Shown piece by piece: positions 1 through 8,358 of a DNA stretch of 32,833 nucleotides. The position numbers and the translations under genes were made by a program. The notes below the pieces were generated by a model. It saw nothing but the letters and a program-made list of their open reading frames with translations. It did not search any database and was not told the origin of the DNA. Origin of the DNA: Xenophilus sp. L33 (GTDB lineage Bacteria > Pseudomonadota > Gammaproteobacteria > Burkholderiales > Burkholderiaceae_C); assembly GCF_009765735.1 (NCBI RefSeq), contig NZ_LMUW01000045.1, forward strand, positions 3,928 to 36,760, written 5' to 3'. How positions within the stretch are numbered: the first letter of the stretch is position 1; every line of letters starts with the position of its first letter.

Positions 1-1
1 G

Positions 2-97
2 AGGCTGTCCCTGTCCGATGTGCAGTCGGTGCGAGAGAAGCTGCAAACCGTACAGGGCGTGACCGATGTCACCGATGCCGACGCGACGATGCAGTGA
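2..97 (+). CDS. C-terminal end of an unidentified protein (5' end outside window)
   Basis: An open frame enters from the left edge and stops with TGA at 95-97, giving 31 residues that end in VTDVTDADATMQ. The segment is hydrophilic and includes LSDVQSVREKLQTVQGVTDV, which could be the last helix and strand of an ACT-like or ferredoxin-like fold. That is too little to name a family. It ends 15 nt before the stop of the convergent small gene at 113-367. Confidence 0.45.
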   Translation, partial: RLSLSDVQSVREKLQTVQGVTDVTDADATMQ

Positions 98-112
98 CGC
101 TGGCCTGGTCGA

Positions 113-367
113 CTACGACAACGAAGCTCGACGGACTTGGCGCGACAAGTCGAAGAGCTTGGCCATGCCCCTGGGGGATTGGCCGCTGCGCCATTCTTCG
201 AGGATGGAGAGCGCAAGGTCGAAGGCCTCGTACCGCAGCGTATAGAGACGCCCAAGCTCGAAGAGCTCATTGTTTTCCAGCGCGAGGACGAGACGTGCCA
301 GGGTCTGAGCCTCTTCACTCCGGGGCGAATGGTCGAGAAGCTTGCTTGCGGCCTTGATCGCGTTCAT
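113..367 (-). CDS. small hypothetical protein, 84 aa
   Basis: The start ATG is preceded by a good ribosome binding site (GGGAGA, about 6 nt upstream on the minus strand), which supports a real gene. The product is soluble and mostly helical: an acidic, leucine-rich middle (residues about 15-60, with LARLVLALENNELFELGRLY) and a basic C-terminus (DLSRQVRRASLS). There is no signal peptide or membrane segment. I do not recognise the family. The gene is convergent with the partial gene at the left edge and lies 84 nt downstream of the broken LysR gene on the same strand. The longer plus-strand frame across it (137-916) also covers the LysR remnant antisense and looks like a shadow. Confidence 0.6.
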   Translation of the reverse strand: MNAIKAASKLLDHSPRSEEAQTLARLVLALENNELFELGRLYTLRYEAFDLALSILEEWRSGQSPRGMAKLFDLSRQVRRASLS

Positions 368-451
368 TGGAATCTCCCTGCAACGTGCGCTGGCCCGAGG
401 CCGGAGCGACAGGATAGTCGAAGCAGAATATCGACATTCGACGGCGCGAAT

Positions 452-930
452 TCAGGCAACGGCCTTGATCGTCCCCGTCTCTTGACTCGCCATGTGCGTG
501 ATCCATTCGCCGAACGCCATCACGGCTGCGTCGCGGGCGCGATCGGCGTTGATCGCCAGCACGTAGTTCGGCGCACGCCAGGATGGCGCAGTGATCGGGC
601 ACACCAGGCGACCCGCCGCGAGGTCGCGTCCAATCAGCTGCAACGACGCCAGCGCGACGCCCAGCCCTTCCACCGCGGCGCCCAGTTGCAAATAGACATG
701 ATCGAACTCGACCTGGCGGGCGACGCGGAAGCCGGGCGCTCCGGCCTCGCGCAGCCAATGATTCCAGGCGGTGCGGGTGCTGGCCGAATGCAGCAGCGTG
801 TGATGACGCAGATCCACGACTTGGCGGATCGGATGGCGACGCAGCAGCGCCGGACTGCAGGCGGGCAGGCGCAGGTCGGACGTCGAGCTCTACGTCAAGC
901 TGCGTTTCGTATCTGATCACCATGGCGTGT
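452..930 (-). pseudogene. LysR-family regulator remnant (C-terminal effector domain only)
   Basis: From 817 down to 452 the minus strand encodes the end of a GcvA-like LysR substrate-binding domain: WNHWLREAGAPGF, then GAAVEGLGVALASLQLIGRDLAAGRLVCP, then a C-terminal helix. Just upstream the family pattern continues as LRLPACSPALLRRHPIRQV. One frame over it continues as VIRYETQLDVELDV, equivalent to the usual DVAIRYG strand, which implies a single-base shift near 890 with an in-frame TAG. The N-terminal winged helix and the first part of the effector domain are absent. At about 930-1020 the sequence passes into a plus-strand GMC oxidoreductase remnant. No DNA-binding domain is left, so the gene cannot act as a regulator. 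The frame calls are read directly. The family call is firm, and the upstream boundary is approximate. Confidence 0.75.
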
Positions 931-1020
931 TGCGACACGTTGCTGGAGGTCCGGTGGTCAATCTGAAGAAATTGATGATGAGAGTTGCACAGACAAGGCC
1001 TGTCGGTCTCAGCGATCTCC

Positions 1021-1975
1021 GAGCGCACCGGCCATGACCGCCAGACCTGCGACGGCTTTCCTTGCCTGGTGCATGCCAAATGCGATGCCGAGGTGATCGC
1101 CGTGCGCCCGGCGCTGGCCCATGCCAACGTCACGCTGCTGCGCGAGGGCGCTCAAGCTCTAGAGCAACGGCGGCAGGTTCACCGGCGTGCTCGCCGAAGT
1201 GGCCGGGGTCGCGCAGCGGTTCACGGCCGACATCGTGGTGGTTGCCTGCGGCGCGGCCAGTTCCGCGGCCCTGTTACTGCGTTCGGCCAGCGATGCGCAT
1301 CCCGCGGGCCTGGCCGACGGCTCCGGCCAGGTCGGACGCAACTGCATATTCCACAACAGTCAAGCGGTGCTGGCGCTGTCATTGACACCGAACGACACTA
1401 TGTTCCAAAAGACGCTGGCGCTCGACGACTTCTATTTCGGCATGGATGGCTTCGAATATCCGATGGGCAATATCCAGATGATCGGCAAGACGCTGGGTGG
1501 CATGTACCGCGCTGAGAAGGCGCTGTTGACCGCATTGGTGCCACGCCGTGCGCTCGATGACATTGCCCGTCATGCGGTCGATTTCTGGTTGACCACTGAA
1601 GATCTGCCCGATCCGGACAGCCGGGTGACGGTCGACGCCGAGGGCCGACTCACGCTGGCCTACACGCCGAAATCAGGTGCCGAAGCAAAAGCTCTACGAA
1701 AAGCTGCACTTGATGTTGTCGCAGCTGAGCTTCCAGTCCCATCACCTGCTCGGACACAACGTCTACATGCAAAGCGACATCGCGCTGGCACATGCCGCTT
1801 CGGCGACAACCCGTCCACTTCGGTGCTCGACCGCGACTGCAGCGCGCACGCGCTCGACGACCTGTATGTCGTCGACACCAGCTTTTTTCTCAGCATCCGC
1901 GCGGTGAATCCGTCGTTGACCGCGATCGCCAAAGCATTGCGCGTTGGCGACCAGTTCCTGCGTCGACTCGGCTGA
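1021..1975 (+). pseudogene. GMC-family oxidoreductase remnant, 5'-deleted and frameshifted
   Basis: Fragments in three frames together give the second half of a glucose-methanol-choline flavoprotein. Frame 1 (about 1021-1150) reads TCDGFPCLVHAKCDAEVIAV. Frame 2 (from 1163) reads GGRFTGVLAEV, then ADIVVVACGAASSAALLLRS. Frame 3 (1677 to about 1790) reads KQKLYEKLHLMLSQLSFQSH. Frame 2 then returns with GTCRFGDNPSTSVLDRDC and LYVVDTSFFLSIRAVNPSLT, the GMC C-terminal FAD/substrate domain. At least three frameshifts and one in-frame TAG (1160-1162) are present, and the N-terminal Rossmann GxGxxG part is missing. The intact gene would have been divergent from the LysR gene. It cannot make an active enzyme. 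It differs clearly from the intact GMC gene at 14118-15782. Confidence 0.8.
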
Positions 1976-2171
1976 ACCGTGGCGGGCACTGCCGGCCCCT
2001 GTATGTCGCCGCGGCGGTTCAAGACTCACGCTCGTGAGCTTCCCGGCCGCGAGAGCCATACTGACAAGCCCCACGGGATTCGGGCTTTCCGGCACGCAAG
2101 GTCATCGCCGAACTCCGCGGGGCCGGCGGGGTCCTATCTACTGGCAGTCCAACTTTTTTTTCCGCATCCCC

Positions 2172-2200
2172 ACCGGGTCAAGATTGCACGGAACTCAATA
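2172..2200 (+). repeat. solitary IS21-type terminal repeat
   Basis: These 29 nt match the right end of the IS21-like element at 26365-26393 at 26 of 29 positions, and all three differences are transitions. The shared core is ACCGGGTCARGATTGCAYGG followed by AACTCAAYA. No transposase gene is nearby. The copy lies in the 277-nt gap between the dead GMC gene and the end of the porin gene, which otherwise holds only a T-run (about 2152-2161) and no gene I can see. Confidence 0.7.
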
Positions 2201-2252
2201 TGCCGCAGTCGCGGCCGATGGCCCACCATGTCATCGCGCCATCAGGGCGCCG

Positions 2253-3512
2253 TCAGAACGCATGCCGGACACCCACGTTGTACCCCATCGACTTGTTCGG
2301 CACCGCGTTGCCCGCGCCACCCGGCACGGTGCCCGTGTAGTAGAGCGGCGCGCCCTCGACCACCAGGCTGGCGCCATGCTTGTTGTTGAGATACGAAGTA
2401 TTGACGTAAATGGCCGTGCGCTTGGAGAAGTTGTACACATAGCCGAGCGCGAATTGATCGGCCTTCGGCTGCGACGGATAGAGGTTCGCCGGAAGGTTGT
2501 TGTAGAGCACCGCCGAATAGGTGAACTTGATCAGGCCCGCGCCGACGGGCACGGTCACGCCCAGCAGGCCGCCGTTCGCGCCGGGCTTAGTGGTGCCGAA
2601 GGGATTGAAGGAGTTGACCGCCAGGCTGGTGTTCTGCTTGTTGTTCGAATACTCGGCGTACAACTTGACGATGTCGAAGTCGTAGCTGGCGCCGAGGTTC
2701 CAGATGTCCAGACCGGTCGTTGAGCCCAGATAGTAGTTCGAGGCGGTCGTGCTCGAGGCCAGGGCCAGCGCCACGTCCAGCGGGCCCTTGGTGTAGCCGA
2801 AGCGCCCGCCGATGTAGCGACCCGCGCGCGCGTTGTTGCCGACTGCTGCCAGCGCCGGATTGGCAGCGATGGCCGCGGCACCCGGTGCGGTCAGGCCGCC
2901 CGGATCGATGCTCGTGGCGCCGTTCGCCGCATACATCAGCTGGGCGTAGAAGCCGCCCAGGCTGGCCGGGGTGAAGTAGCCGATCGAGTTGACGCCGTTG
3001 AGGTAGGAAGGATTCGCCTGGAATCCGCTGTTCGGCACGCCGAACGCCGCCGACAAGCCGTTGGCCACGGCGATCAGGCTCGCGCCCACGCCGTTGTTGT
3101 TGAACGGATCGAAGATGTTGTCGTTCAGGTAGGTCGGGGTGAAGTCGCGGCCCAGGCGGACCTCGCCGAACGCACTTGACAGGCTCACTGTTGAACGGCG
3201 GTTGAAGGCAATGCCGCCGCCAGCCGTCGCACCGGTGCCGGTGCCCACGTTTAGCGCCGCTTCGAGCCAGAAGCTGGCCGCCAGGCCGCCGCCGAGGTCC
3301 TCGGTTCCCTTGAATCCCAGGCGACTCTGCAGCGAATTGCCGCCGGTCAACACCGTCTGCGACTTGGTCACGGTGACGCCCAGCGGCGTCTCCGATTGGC
3401 TCCTGTAGCTGCTCAGGCCTTCATCTACCAGGCCAAAGAGCGTGACCGACGACTGCGCCGACGCCGCACCGGCCAGAGCCAGCGCAGTCATTGCAAAGAG
3501 GGGGGTTTTCAT
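2253..3512 (-). CDS. outer-membrane porin (Gram-negative Porin_4 type)
   Basis: This 419-residue protein has a Sec signal peptide (MKTPLFAMTALALAGAASAQ, cleavage after about residue 20). The mature N-terminus, SSVTLFGLVDEGLSSY, is the first beta-strand typical of betaproteobacterial trimeric porins. The protein shows alternating beta-strand patterns, an RLGRDFTPTYLNDNIFDPF constriction-loop region, and ends in GVRHAF, the usual aromatic C-terminal strand. I chose ATG at 3512, with GGAG about 14 nt upstream, over a TTG nine bases earlier. It is the last gene of the minus-strand acyl-CoA operon, 43 nt after the synthetase. It probably admits the operon's substrate across the outer membrane, which is an inference from position only. 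Confidence 0.9.
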   Translation of the reverse strand: MKTPLFAMTALALAGAASAQSSVTLFGLVDEGLSSYRSQSETPLGVTVTKSQTVLTGGNSLQSRLGFKGTEDLGGGLAASFWLEAALNVGTGTGATAGGGIAFNRRSTVSLSSAFGEVRLGRDFTPTYLNDNIFDPFNNNGVGASLIAVANGLSAAFGVPNSGFQANPSYLNGVNSIGYFTPASLGGFYAQLMYAANGATSIDPGGLTAPGAAAIAANPALAAVGNNARAGRYIGGRFGYTKGPLDVALALASSTTASNYYLGSTTGLDIWNLGASYDFDIVKLYAEYSNNKQNTSLAVNSFNPFGTTKPGANGGLLGVTVPVGAGLIKFTYSAVLYNNLPANLYPSQPKADQFALGYVYNFSKRTAIYVNTSYLNNKHGASLVVEGAPLYYTGTVPGGAGNAVPNKSMGYNVGVRHAF

Positions 3513-3555
3513 TTTTATCAAAGTCTCCAGGTAAATGACTATTCTTGGGCGCGCA

Positions 3556-5109
3556 TTAGACCGACCGCCACTGCTCCGACCAGAACCTGGCCCGAACGTC
3601 CTTCTTCAACAGCTTGCCGACCGCGCTGCGCGGCAGGTCCGGCCAGAACTCGATGCTCTTGGGGGACTTGGTGCTGCCGAGCTCGGCCTTGCACAGCGCG
3701 ATCAGCTGCTCTTCGGTGGCGCTCTGGCCGGGCTTGAGTTGCACCACCGCCTTGACGGCCTCGCCCCACTTGTCGTCAGGCACGCCGACCACGATGCAAT
3801 CGAGCACCGACGCATGGCCCTGGATCACTTTCTCGATCTCGACCGGGAAGATGTTGAAGCCGCCGGAAACGATCATGTCTTTGATGCGGTCGACGATGGT
3901 GAGGAGGCCGCGCTCGTCGATGACGCCGATGTCGCTGGTGTGGTGCCAGCCGAAGGTCGAGATCTCCACGGTTTCTTCCGGCTTCTTGTAGTAGCCCTGC
4001 ATGACCATCGAGGAGCGCACCACAATCTCGCCGCGCTCGCCCGGCGGCAGCAGCCGGCCCTTCGGATCCATAATCGCCACTCGCACCACGTCGACCGCGC
4101 GACCGGCCGAGCTTACCGCTGCCTCGTCGAAGCTGCCGTCCGCCAGTAGGTAGTCGGAAGGCCGCTTGACCAGGATCGGGATCAGGGTCTCGGTCTGGCC
4201 GAAGCCCTCGTACATCACCGGGCCGAAAACCCGCACCGCTTCCTTGAACTTCTCCGGCGCGATCGGCGCGGCGCCGACGATGAAGCACTTCAGCGAGGAG
4301 AAGTCCGCCGTCTTCGTGCGCGGATGCGCCAGCAGCGCGTAGACCGCGGTCGGCGGCATGAAGATGTGGGTGACCCGCTCCCGCTCGATCACGTCCAGCA
4401 CCGCGTCCGCATCGAAGCCCGGTAGCACGATGTTGGTGCCGCCCTGCGTCGAGAAGCCAAGCGCCAGCAGCCCGGCCGCATGGGTCAGCGGCGCCACCAC
4501 CAAGTGGCGCGACTGCGGGCCGACGTCGAAGGCCGAGACCAGCGCCAGCACCATCATCTCGAGCGTGCGATGGGTATGCACCGCGCCCTTCGACGGGCCG
4601 GTGGTGCCTCCGGTGGGCTGCAGGAAGGCGACGCCGTGGGCCTCTTCGGGCTGGTTGGCGAAAGGCTGGCGGCAATCGGCCAGCCAATCGAGCATCGACG
4701 GGCCGTGCTCGGAAGCGCGGTCGATGCAGACGTACAGACGGGCCTTGGCAAGCCGCGCCTTCAGCACCGGCACCGCGGCCTCGAAGGCGCTGTGGAAGAA
4801 AACGATGCTGGCGTCGAAGTAGTCGAGCACCTCGGCATTGGTCTCCACCGTGTTGCGGATGTGTATCGACAGCCACGCCAGGTCGGCCAGATTGGCGCCC
4901 AGCTGCAGCAGCGAGACCCGATGGTCGTTGGGCGCGTAAATCGCCAGGTGCGAACCGGCACCGGCATCGCGGGCGCGCGCCAGGCCGGTGGCGATCGCGT
5001 GCACCGTGTCGCGCGCCTCGGCGAAGCTCATGCGCAGGTCGCCGTCGATCAGCGCCAGGTTGTGCGGATGCCGGTCGGCGGCCGCATCGAAGTAGTCGGC
5101 GAGTCTCAT
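3556..5109 (-). CDS. acyl-CoA synthetase (AMP-forming)
   Basis: This 517-residue class I adenylate-forming ligase should activate a carboxylic acid to its CoA thioester through an acyl-AMP. Visible motifs in order are the P-loop TGGTTGPSKGAVHTHRTLE (about residue 166), the YEGFGQTE adenine-binding motif, TSDIG, the hinge RIKDMIVSGGFNIFPVEIE, and the C-terminal catalytic lysine in SAVGKLLKKDVR. There is no signal peptide, so it is cytosolic. It starts 4 nt after the SDR stop, so the two are surely cotranscribed and probably translationally coupled. In this operon it would supply the CoA esters used by the racemase, dehydrogenase, hydratase and thiolase. Substrate chain type cannot be read from the sequence. 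Confidence 0.93.
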   Translation of the reverse strand: MRLADYFDAAADRHPHNLALIDGDLRMSFAEARDTVHAIATGLARARDAGAGSHLAIYAPNDHRVSLLQLGANLADLAWLSIHIRNTVETNAEVLDYFDASIVFFHSAFEAAVPVLKARLAKARLYVCIDRASEHGPSMLDWLADCRQPFANQPEEAHGVAFLQPTGGTTGPSKGAVHTHRTLEMMVLALVSAFDVGPQSRHLVVAPLTHAAGLLALGFSTQGGTNIVLPGFDADAVLDVIERERVTHIFMPPTAVYALLAHPRTKTADFSSLKCFIVGAAPIAPEKFKEAVRVFGPVMYEGFGQTETLIPILVKRPSDYLLADGSFDEAAVSSAGRAVDVVRVAIMDPKGRLLPPGERGEIVVRSSMVMQGYYKKPEETVEISTFGWHHTSDIGVIDERGLLTIVDRIKDMIVSGGFNIFPVEIEKVIQGHASVLDCIVVGVPDDKWGEAVKAVVQLKPGQSATEEQLIALCKAELGSTKSPKSIEFWPDLPRSAVGKLLKKDVRARFWSEQWRSV

Positions 5110-5113
5110 GATC

Positions 5114-5890
5114 TCAGCGAGCTTTCAAGCGCGAGGCCGCGTCGAGCCGGATGGTCTCGGCGTTGACGTACGCGTTCTCGACGATGAAGGCGCAGGTGTG
5201 CGCGAATTCGCGCATGTCACCCAGCCGCCGCGGCGCTTCCACCTGCGACTTGAGTGCATCGAGCACCTTGGCGTCGAGCGCGGCCACCATCGGCGTCAGG
5301 AACAGGCCCGGCGCGATCGCGTTGACCCGCACGCCGATGGCGCCGAACTCGCGCGCCGCCGGCATGTTGAGACCGATCACCGCGGCCTTGGTCGCCGCGT
5401 AGGCGGCCTGGCCGATCTGCCCCTCATAGGCCGCGCCGGACGACACGTTGATGACCACCCCGCGCTCCTCGCCCCCTTCGGGGTCGTTGGCCGCCATCTT
5501 CTCGGCGCATTTGGACATCACGTTGAACACGCCGTTGAGGTTCACCGCGGTGACCTGCGCGAAGCGCGCCAGCGGCGTGGCCTTGCCGTCCCTGCCCAGC
5601 ACCTTGAAGCCGTTGGCCAACGCTGCGCCGTTGATGCACACGTGGATCGCGCCGAAGCGGTCGACCACCGCTTCGACCGCGCGTTGCACTGATTCCTCGC
5701 TGCTCACGTCGGTCGCCACGAAGAAGGCGCGCTCGGCGCCGAGCTCGTCGATGGCCTTCTGGCCGGCCTCGGCATTCAGGTCGAGGATGGCAACGCGTGC
5801 GCCCTTCTCCTCGATCATGAAGCGGGCAGTGGCCAGGCCGAGGCCGGAGGCGCCGCCGGTGATGACGATGACTTTGTCCTGGATTCGCAT
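5114..5890 (-). CDS. SDR 3-hydroxyacyl-CoA dehydrogenase (HSD10-like)
   Basis: This is a 258-residue classical short-chain dehydrogenase. The NAD-binding TGGASGLG lies at residues 11-18. The Asp-Leu after the second strand (ILDLNA) favours NAD over NADP. The catalytic triad is Ser151, Tyr164 and Lys168 (SSG, YAATK). The insertion GFKVLGRDGKATPLARF before the active-site helix is characteristic of type II 3-hydroxyacyl-CoA dehydrogenases (HSD17B10 family), which oxidise 3-hydroxyacyl-CoA, including 2-methyl-branched forms. It sits between the acyl-CoA dehydrogenase (26 nt upstream) and the synthetase (4 nt downstream), which fits the third step of beta-oxidation. Confidence 0.9.
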   Translation of the reverse strand: MRIQDKVIVITGGASGLGLATARFMIEEKGARVAILDLNAEAGQKAIDELGAERAFFVATDVSSEESVQRAVEAVVDRFGAIHVCINGAALANGFKVLGRDGKATPLARFAQVTAVNLNGVFNVMSKCAEKMAANDPEGGEERGVVINVSSGAAYEGQIGQAAYAATKAAVIGLNMPAAREFGAIGVRVNAIAPGLFLTPMVAALDAKVLDALKSQVEAPRRLGDMREFAHTCAFIVENAYVNAETIRLDAASRLKAR

Positions 5891-5916
5891 GATGTGTCTC
5901 GTTTGTCTTGAAAGGC

Positions 5917-7074
5917 TCAGAAGGCGTTCACGCCGGTCAGTGCGCGGCCGATGATCAGTTGCTGGATCTGGGTGGTGCCTTCGGGGATCGGCACCACGAT
6001 CGCGTCGCGCGCCAGCTTCTCGACCAGAAATTCGCGCGTGACGCCATTGCCGCCGTGGATCTGCACCGCCTGGCGCGCCACCGTGACAGCAGCCTCGCAG
6101 GCGAAATACTTGGCCATGGCGGCTTCCATCTCGGCCGGTATACCGGCTTCGATCATCGAAGCCGCGCGGTAAGTCAGGAGGCGCGCGGCATCGACGTTCG
6201 TCGCCATCTCGGCCAGCATCGCGGCGATCAGCTGATGGCCGGCGATCACCTTGCCGTGCTGGCGGCGGTCCTTGGCATAGGTCACCGCCTCCTCGAGCGC
6301 GCGCCGGCCGATGCCCAGGCCCTGGGCGGCGACGAAGACGCGCGAGCGCTCGAACATCACCAGCGTGTTTTTCAGTGCCTCGCCTTCGCGGCCAAGCATG
6401 TTGCTAGCAGGCACCCGAACGTCGGTCAGGAAGATCTGCGCGGTCGACTGGCTGTTCCAGGCGATCTTCGGGATGTTGCGCACCTCGTACGGATGCTCCT
6501 TGCGGTCTAGCAGGAAGTGCGTCAGGCCGCGGCGCGGATCGTCGCCGGTGCGGCAGGTGCAGATCAGGAAGTCGGAATAGGAGCCGTTGCTGATCCAGGT
6601 CTTCTCGCCGTTGATGATGTAGTGGTCGCCGTCGCGGCGCGCCGTGGTCTTGATCTCGAGCACGTTGGAGCCGACGTCGGGCTCCGAGATACCGGCGCTG
6701 CAGAACAGCTCGCCGTTCAGCAGGCCTGGCAGGTAGCGCTTCTGCAGAGGCTCCGGGGCCAGCCGTTGCAGCATTTGGGCGCCGAAGGAATTGATCAGCA
6801 CTGGCACCGACAGGTCGATCGAGGTGGCCGCCACTTCCTCGAACAGCATGATCAGGGTCAACCAGTCCAGGCCCATGCCGCCGTGCGACTCGGGCACCGC
6901 GCCGGAGATCAGCCCGAACTCGGTGAGCTTGCGCACGATCGCGCCCATCTGTTCGCGCGGCACGAACTTCTCGCGGTATTCCTTGTTGAACATCGGCTCC
7001 GCCTCGGCCGCCAGGAAGCGGCGCAATCCATCGACGGCGGCCTGTTGTTCTTCGGTCCTGATCACATGTCCCAT
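5917..7074 (-). CDS. acyl-CoA dehydrogenase
   Basis: This 385-residue flavoprotein has a complete acyl-CoA dehydrogenase layout. It has an N-terminal helical domain, the middle domain FCSAGISEPDVGSN with NGEKTWISNG, and a C-terminal helical domain with the FAD contact QIHGGNGVTREFLVEKLARD. The catalytic base lies in PEGTTQIQQLIIG, with Glu in the same EGT position as in medium-chain enzymes. It introduces the alpha-beta double bond into an acyl-CoA and passes electrons to ETF. No ETF genes are in the window, so housekeeping ETF must serve. It follows the thiolase by 19 nt. Confidence 0.93.
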   Translation of the reverse strand: MGHVIRTEEQQAAVDGLRRFLAAEAEPMFNKEYREKFVPREQMGAIVRKLTEFGLISGAVPESHGGMGLDWLTLIMLFEEVAATSIDLSVPVLINSFGAQMLQRLAPEPLQKRYLPGLLNGELFCSAGISEPDVGSNVLEIKTTARRDGDHYIINGEKTWISNGSYSDFLICTCRTGDDPRRGLTHFLLDRKEHPYEVRNIPKIAWNSQSTAQIFLTDVRVPASNMLGREGEALKNTLVMFERSRVFVAAQGLGIGRRALEEAVTYAKDRRQHGKVIAGHQLIAAMLAEMATNVDAARLLTYRAASMIEAGIPAEMEAAMAKYFACEAAVTVARQAVQIHGGNGVTREFLVEKLARDAIVVPIPEGTTQIQQLIIGRALTGVNAF

Positions 7075-7093
7075 GTCTGTCTCCTGAATTGAT

Positions 7094-8335
7094 CTATTGC
7101 GCGGCCAAGACGTTGACCACGACCACCGCTTCCTCGATGCCGAAGATGCCGCCGCCGTTCTCGTGCGCCGCGACGCGGGCGCCCTCGACCTGGCGCTGGC
7201 CGGCCTCGCCGCGCAGTTGGGTGACCAGTTCGTGCAACTGGCCGAGGCCGGTGGCGCCGATCGGATGACCCTTGGATTCCAGTCCGCCTGAGGGATTGAT
7301 CGGCATGCGGCCGCCGACGGTGAAGTCGCCGCGCTCGGCCGCCGGTCCGCCTTCGCCGAAGGGCACCAGCATCAGCGACTCGGCATTGAGAATCTCGCCC
7401 ATCGCGGTGGCGTCGTGCACTTCGGCGACGTCGACGTCGGCGGGGCCCACGCCGGCCTGTTCATAGGCCTTCTTCGCGGCGAGGTGCGCAATGATCCTGT
7501 GCGGCTCGTCGATGGAGCGCTGGCTGCCGGTCTGCACCACGCTGGCCAGCACCCGTACCGCGCGACGGGCTTCGCCTCTCAGGCGCTTCAGGCCGGCGGC
7601 GTTGCACACCACCACCGCAGCGGCACCGTCGCTGATCGGCGAGCACATCGGCAGGGTCAGTGGATAGGCGATCGGCGGCGCCGCCAGCACCTGCTCGATG
7701 CTGAAGGCCTCGCGGAACTGCGCCAGCGGGTTGTGAACCGAATGCCGGTGGTTCTTGGCCGCCACCGCGGCGATCTGCCGCGCGGTGGTGCCGTAGGTCT
7801 TCATGTGATGCCTGCAGAAGGCGGCATAGACGTCCATGAAGACGCTGTACGGCTTCTCGGACATCGTCCCCGGCGGCGGCGTCATGCCCGCGCCAATGGC
7901 CAGCAGGGTGGCCTTGTTCTGCTCGACTGTGGAGACGTCCCAGCCGCCGTCGAAGGCGCTGAACATCTTGACCTTGTCGGCGATGTTCATCTTCTCGGCG
8001 CCGACCGCCAGCGCGATGTCGCACTCGCCGGCACGCAGGGCCAGCGTCGCCAGGTTGAAAGCCGAGGAGCCGGAAGCGCAGGCGTTCTCGACCGTGAACA
8101 CCGGAATGCCCTCGAGCCCGGCGTGTCGCATCGCGATCGGTCCGGGAATCGCGGTCTGGCCCTGGAACAGGCCGTTGGTCATGGTCGCGTAGAAGGCGCT
8201 GCCGACGTCGGCCGGCGTGGCGCCCGCGTCGTGCAGCGCCAGGCTCACCGCCTCGCCGACCAGGTCTTGCACGCTGCGCTCCAGCAGGCGCCCGAAGGCA
8301 GTCATGCCGACGCCGGCAATGTAGATGTCTTGCAT
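7094..8335 (-). CDS. thiolase, SCP-x / nonspecific lipid-transfer type
   Basis: This 413-residue thiolase starts at ATG 8335. The longer upstream frame runs antisense to nothing conserved and overlaps the next gene. The N-terminus MQDIYIAGVGMTAFGRL, the nucleophile Cys86 in ENACASGSSAF, EVHDATAMGEI in place of the usual NEAFA loop, and SKGHPIGATGLGQ mark the SCP-x/lipid-transfer thiolase branch rather than FadA. Members of that branch cleave branched 3-ketoacyl-CoAs, such as those from sterol side chains and pristanic acid. The gene lies 23 nt after the hydratase-like gene. The role in the final thiolytic step is inferred from family and context. Confidence 0.9.
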   Translation of the reverse strand: MQDIYIAGVGMTAFGRLLERSVQDLVGEAVSLALHDAGATPADVGSAFYATMTNGLFQGQTAIPGPIAMRHAGLEGIPVFTVENACASGSSAFNLATLALRAGECDIALAVGAEKMNIADKVKMFSAFDGGWDVSTVEQNKATLLAIGAGMTPPPGTMSEKPYSVFMDVYAAFCRHHMKTYGTTARQIAAVAAKNHRHSVHNPLAQFREAFSIEQVLAAPPIAYPLTLPMCSPISDGAAAVVVCNAAGLKRLRGEARRAVRVLASVVQTGSQRSIDEPHRIIAHLAAKKAYEQAGVGPADVDVAEVHDATAMGEILNAESLMLVPFGEGGPAAERGDFTVGGRMPINPSGGLESKGHPIGATGLGQLHELVTQLRGEAGQRQVEGARVAAHENGGGIFGIEEAVVVVNVLAAQ

Positions 8336-8358
8336 GTTTGTCTCTTGTGGGAATGAAA

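Noticed and set aside
137..916. 259-codon plus-strand frame
   Set aside because: It runs antisense to both the 84-aa gene with a good ribosome binding site and the LysR remnant, and has no family features.
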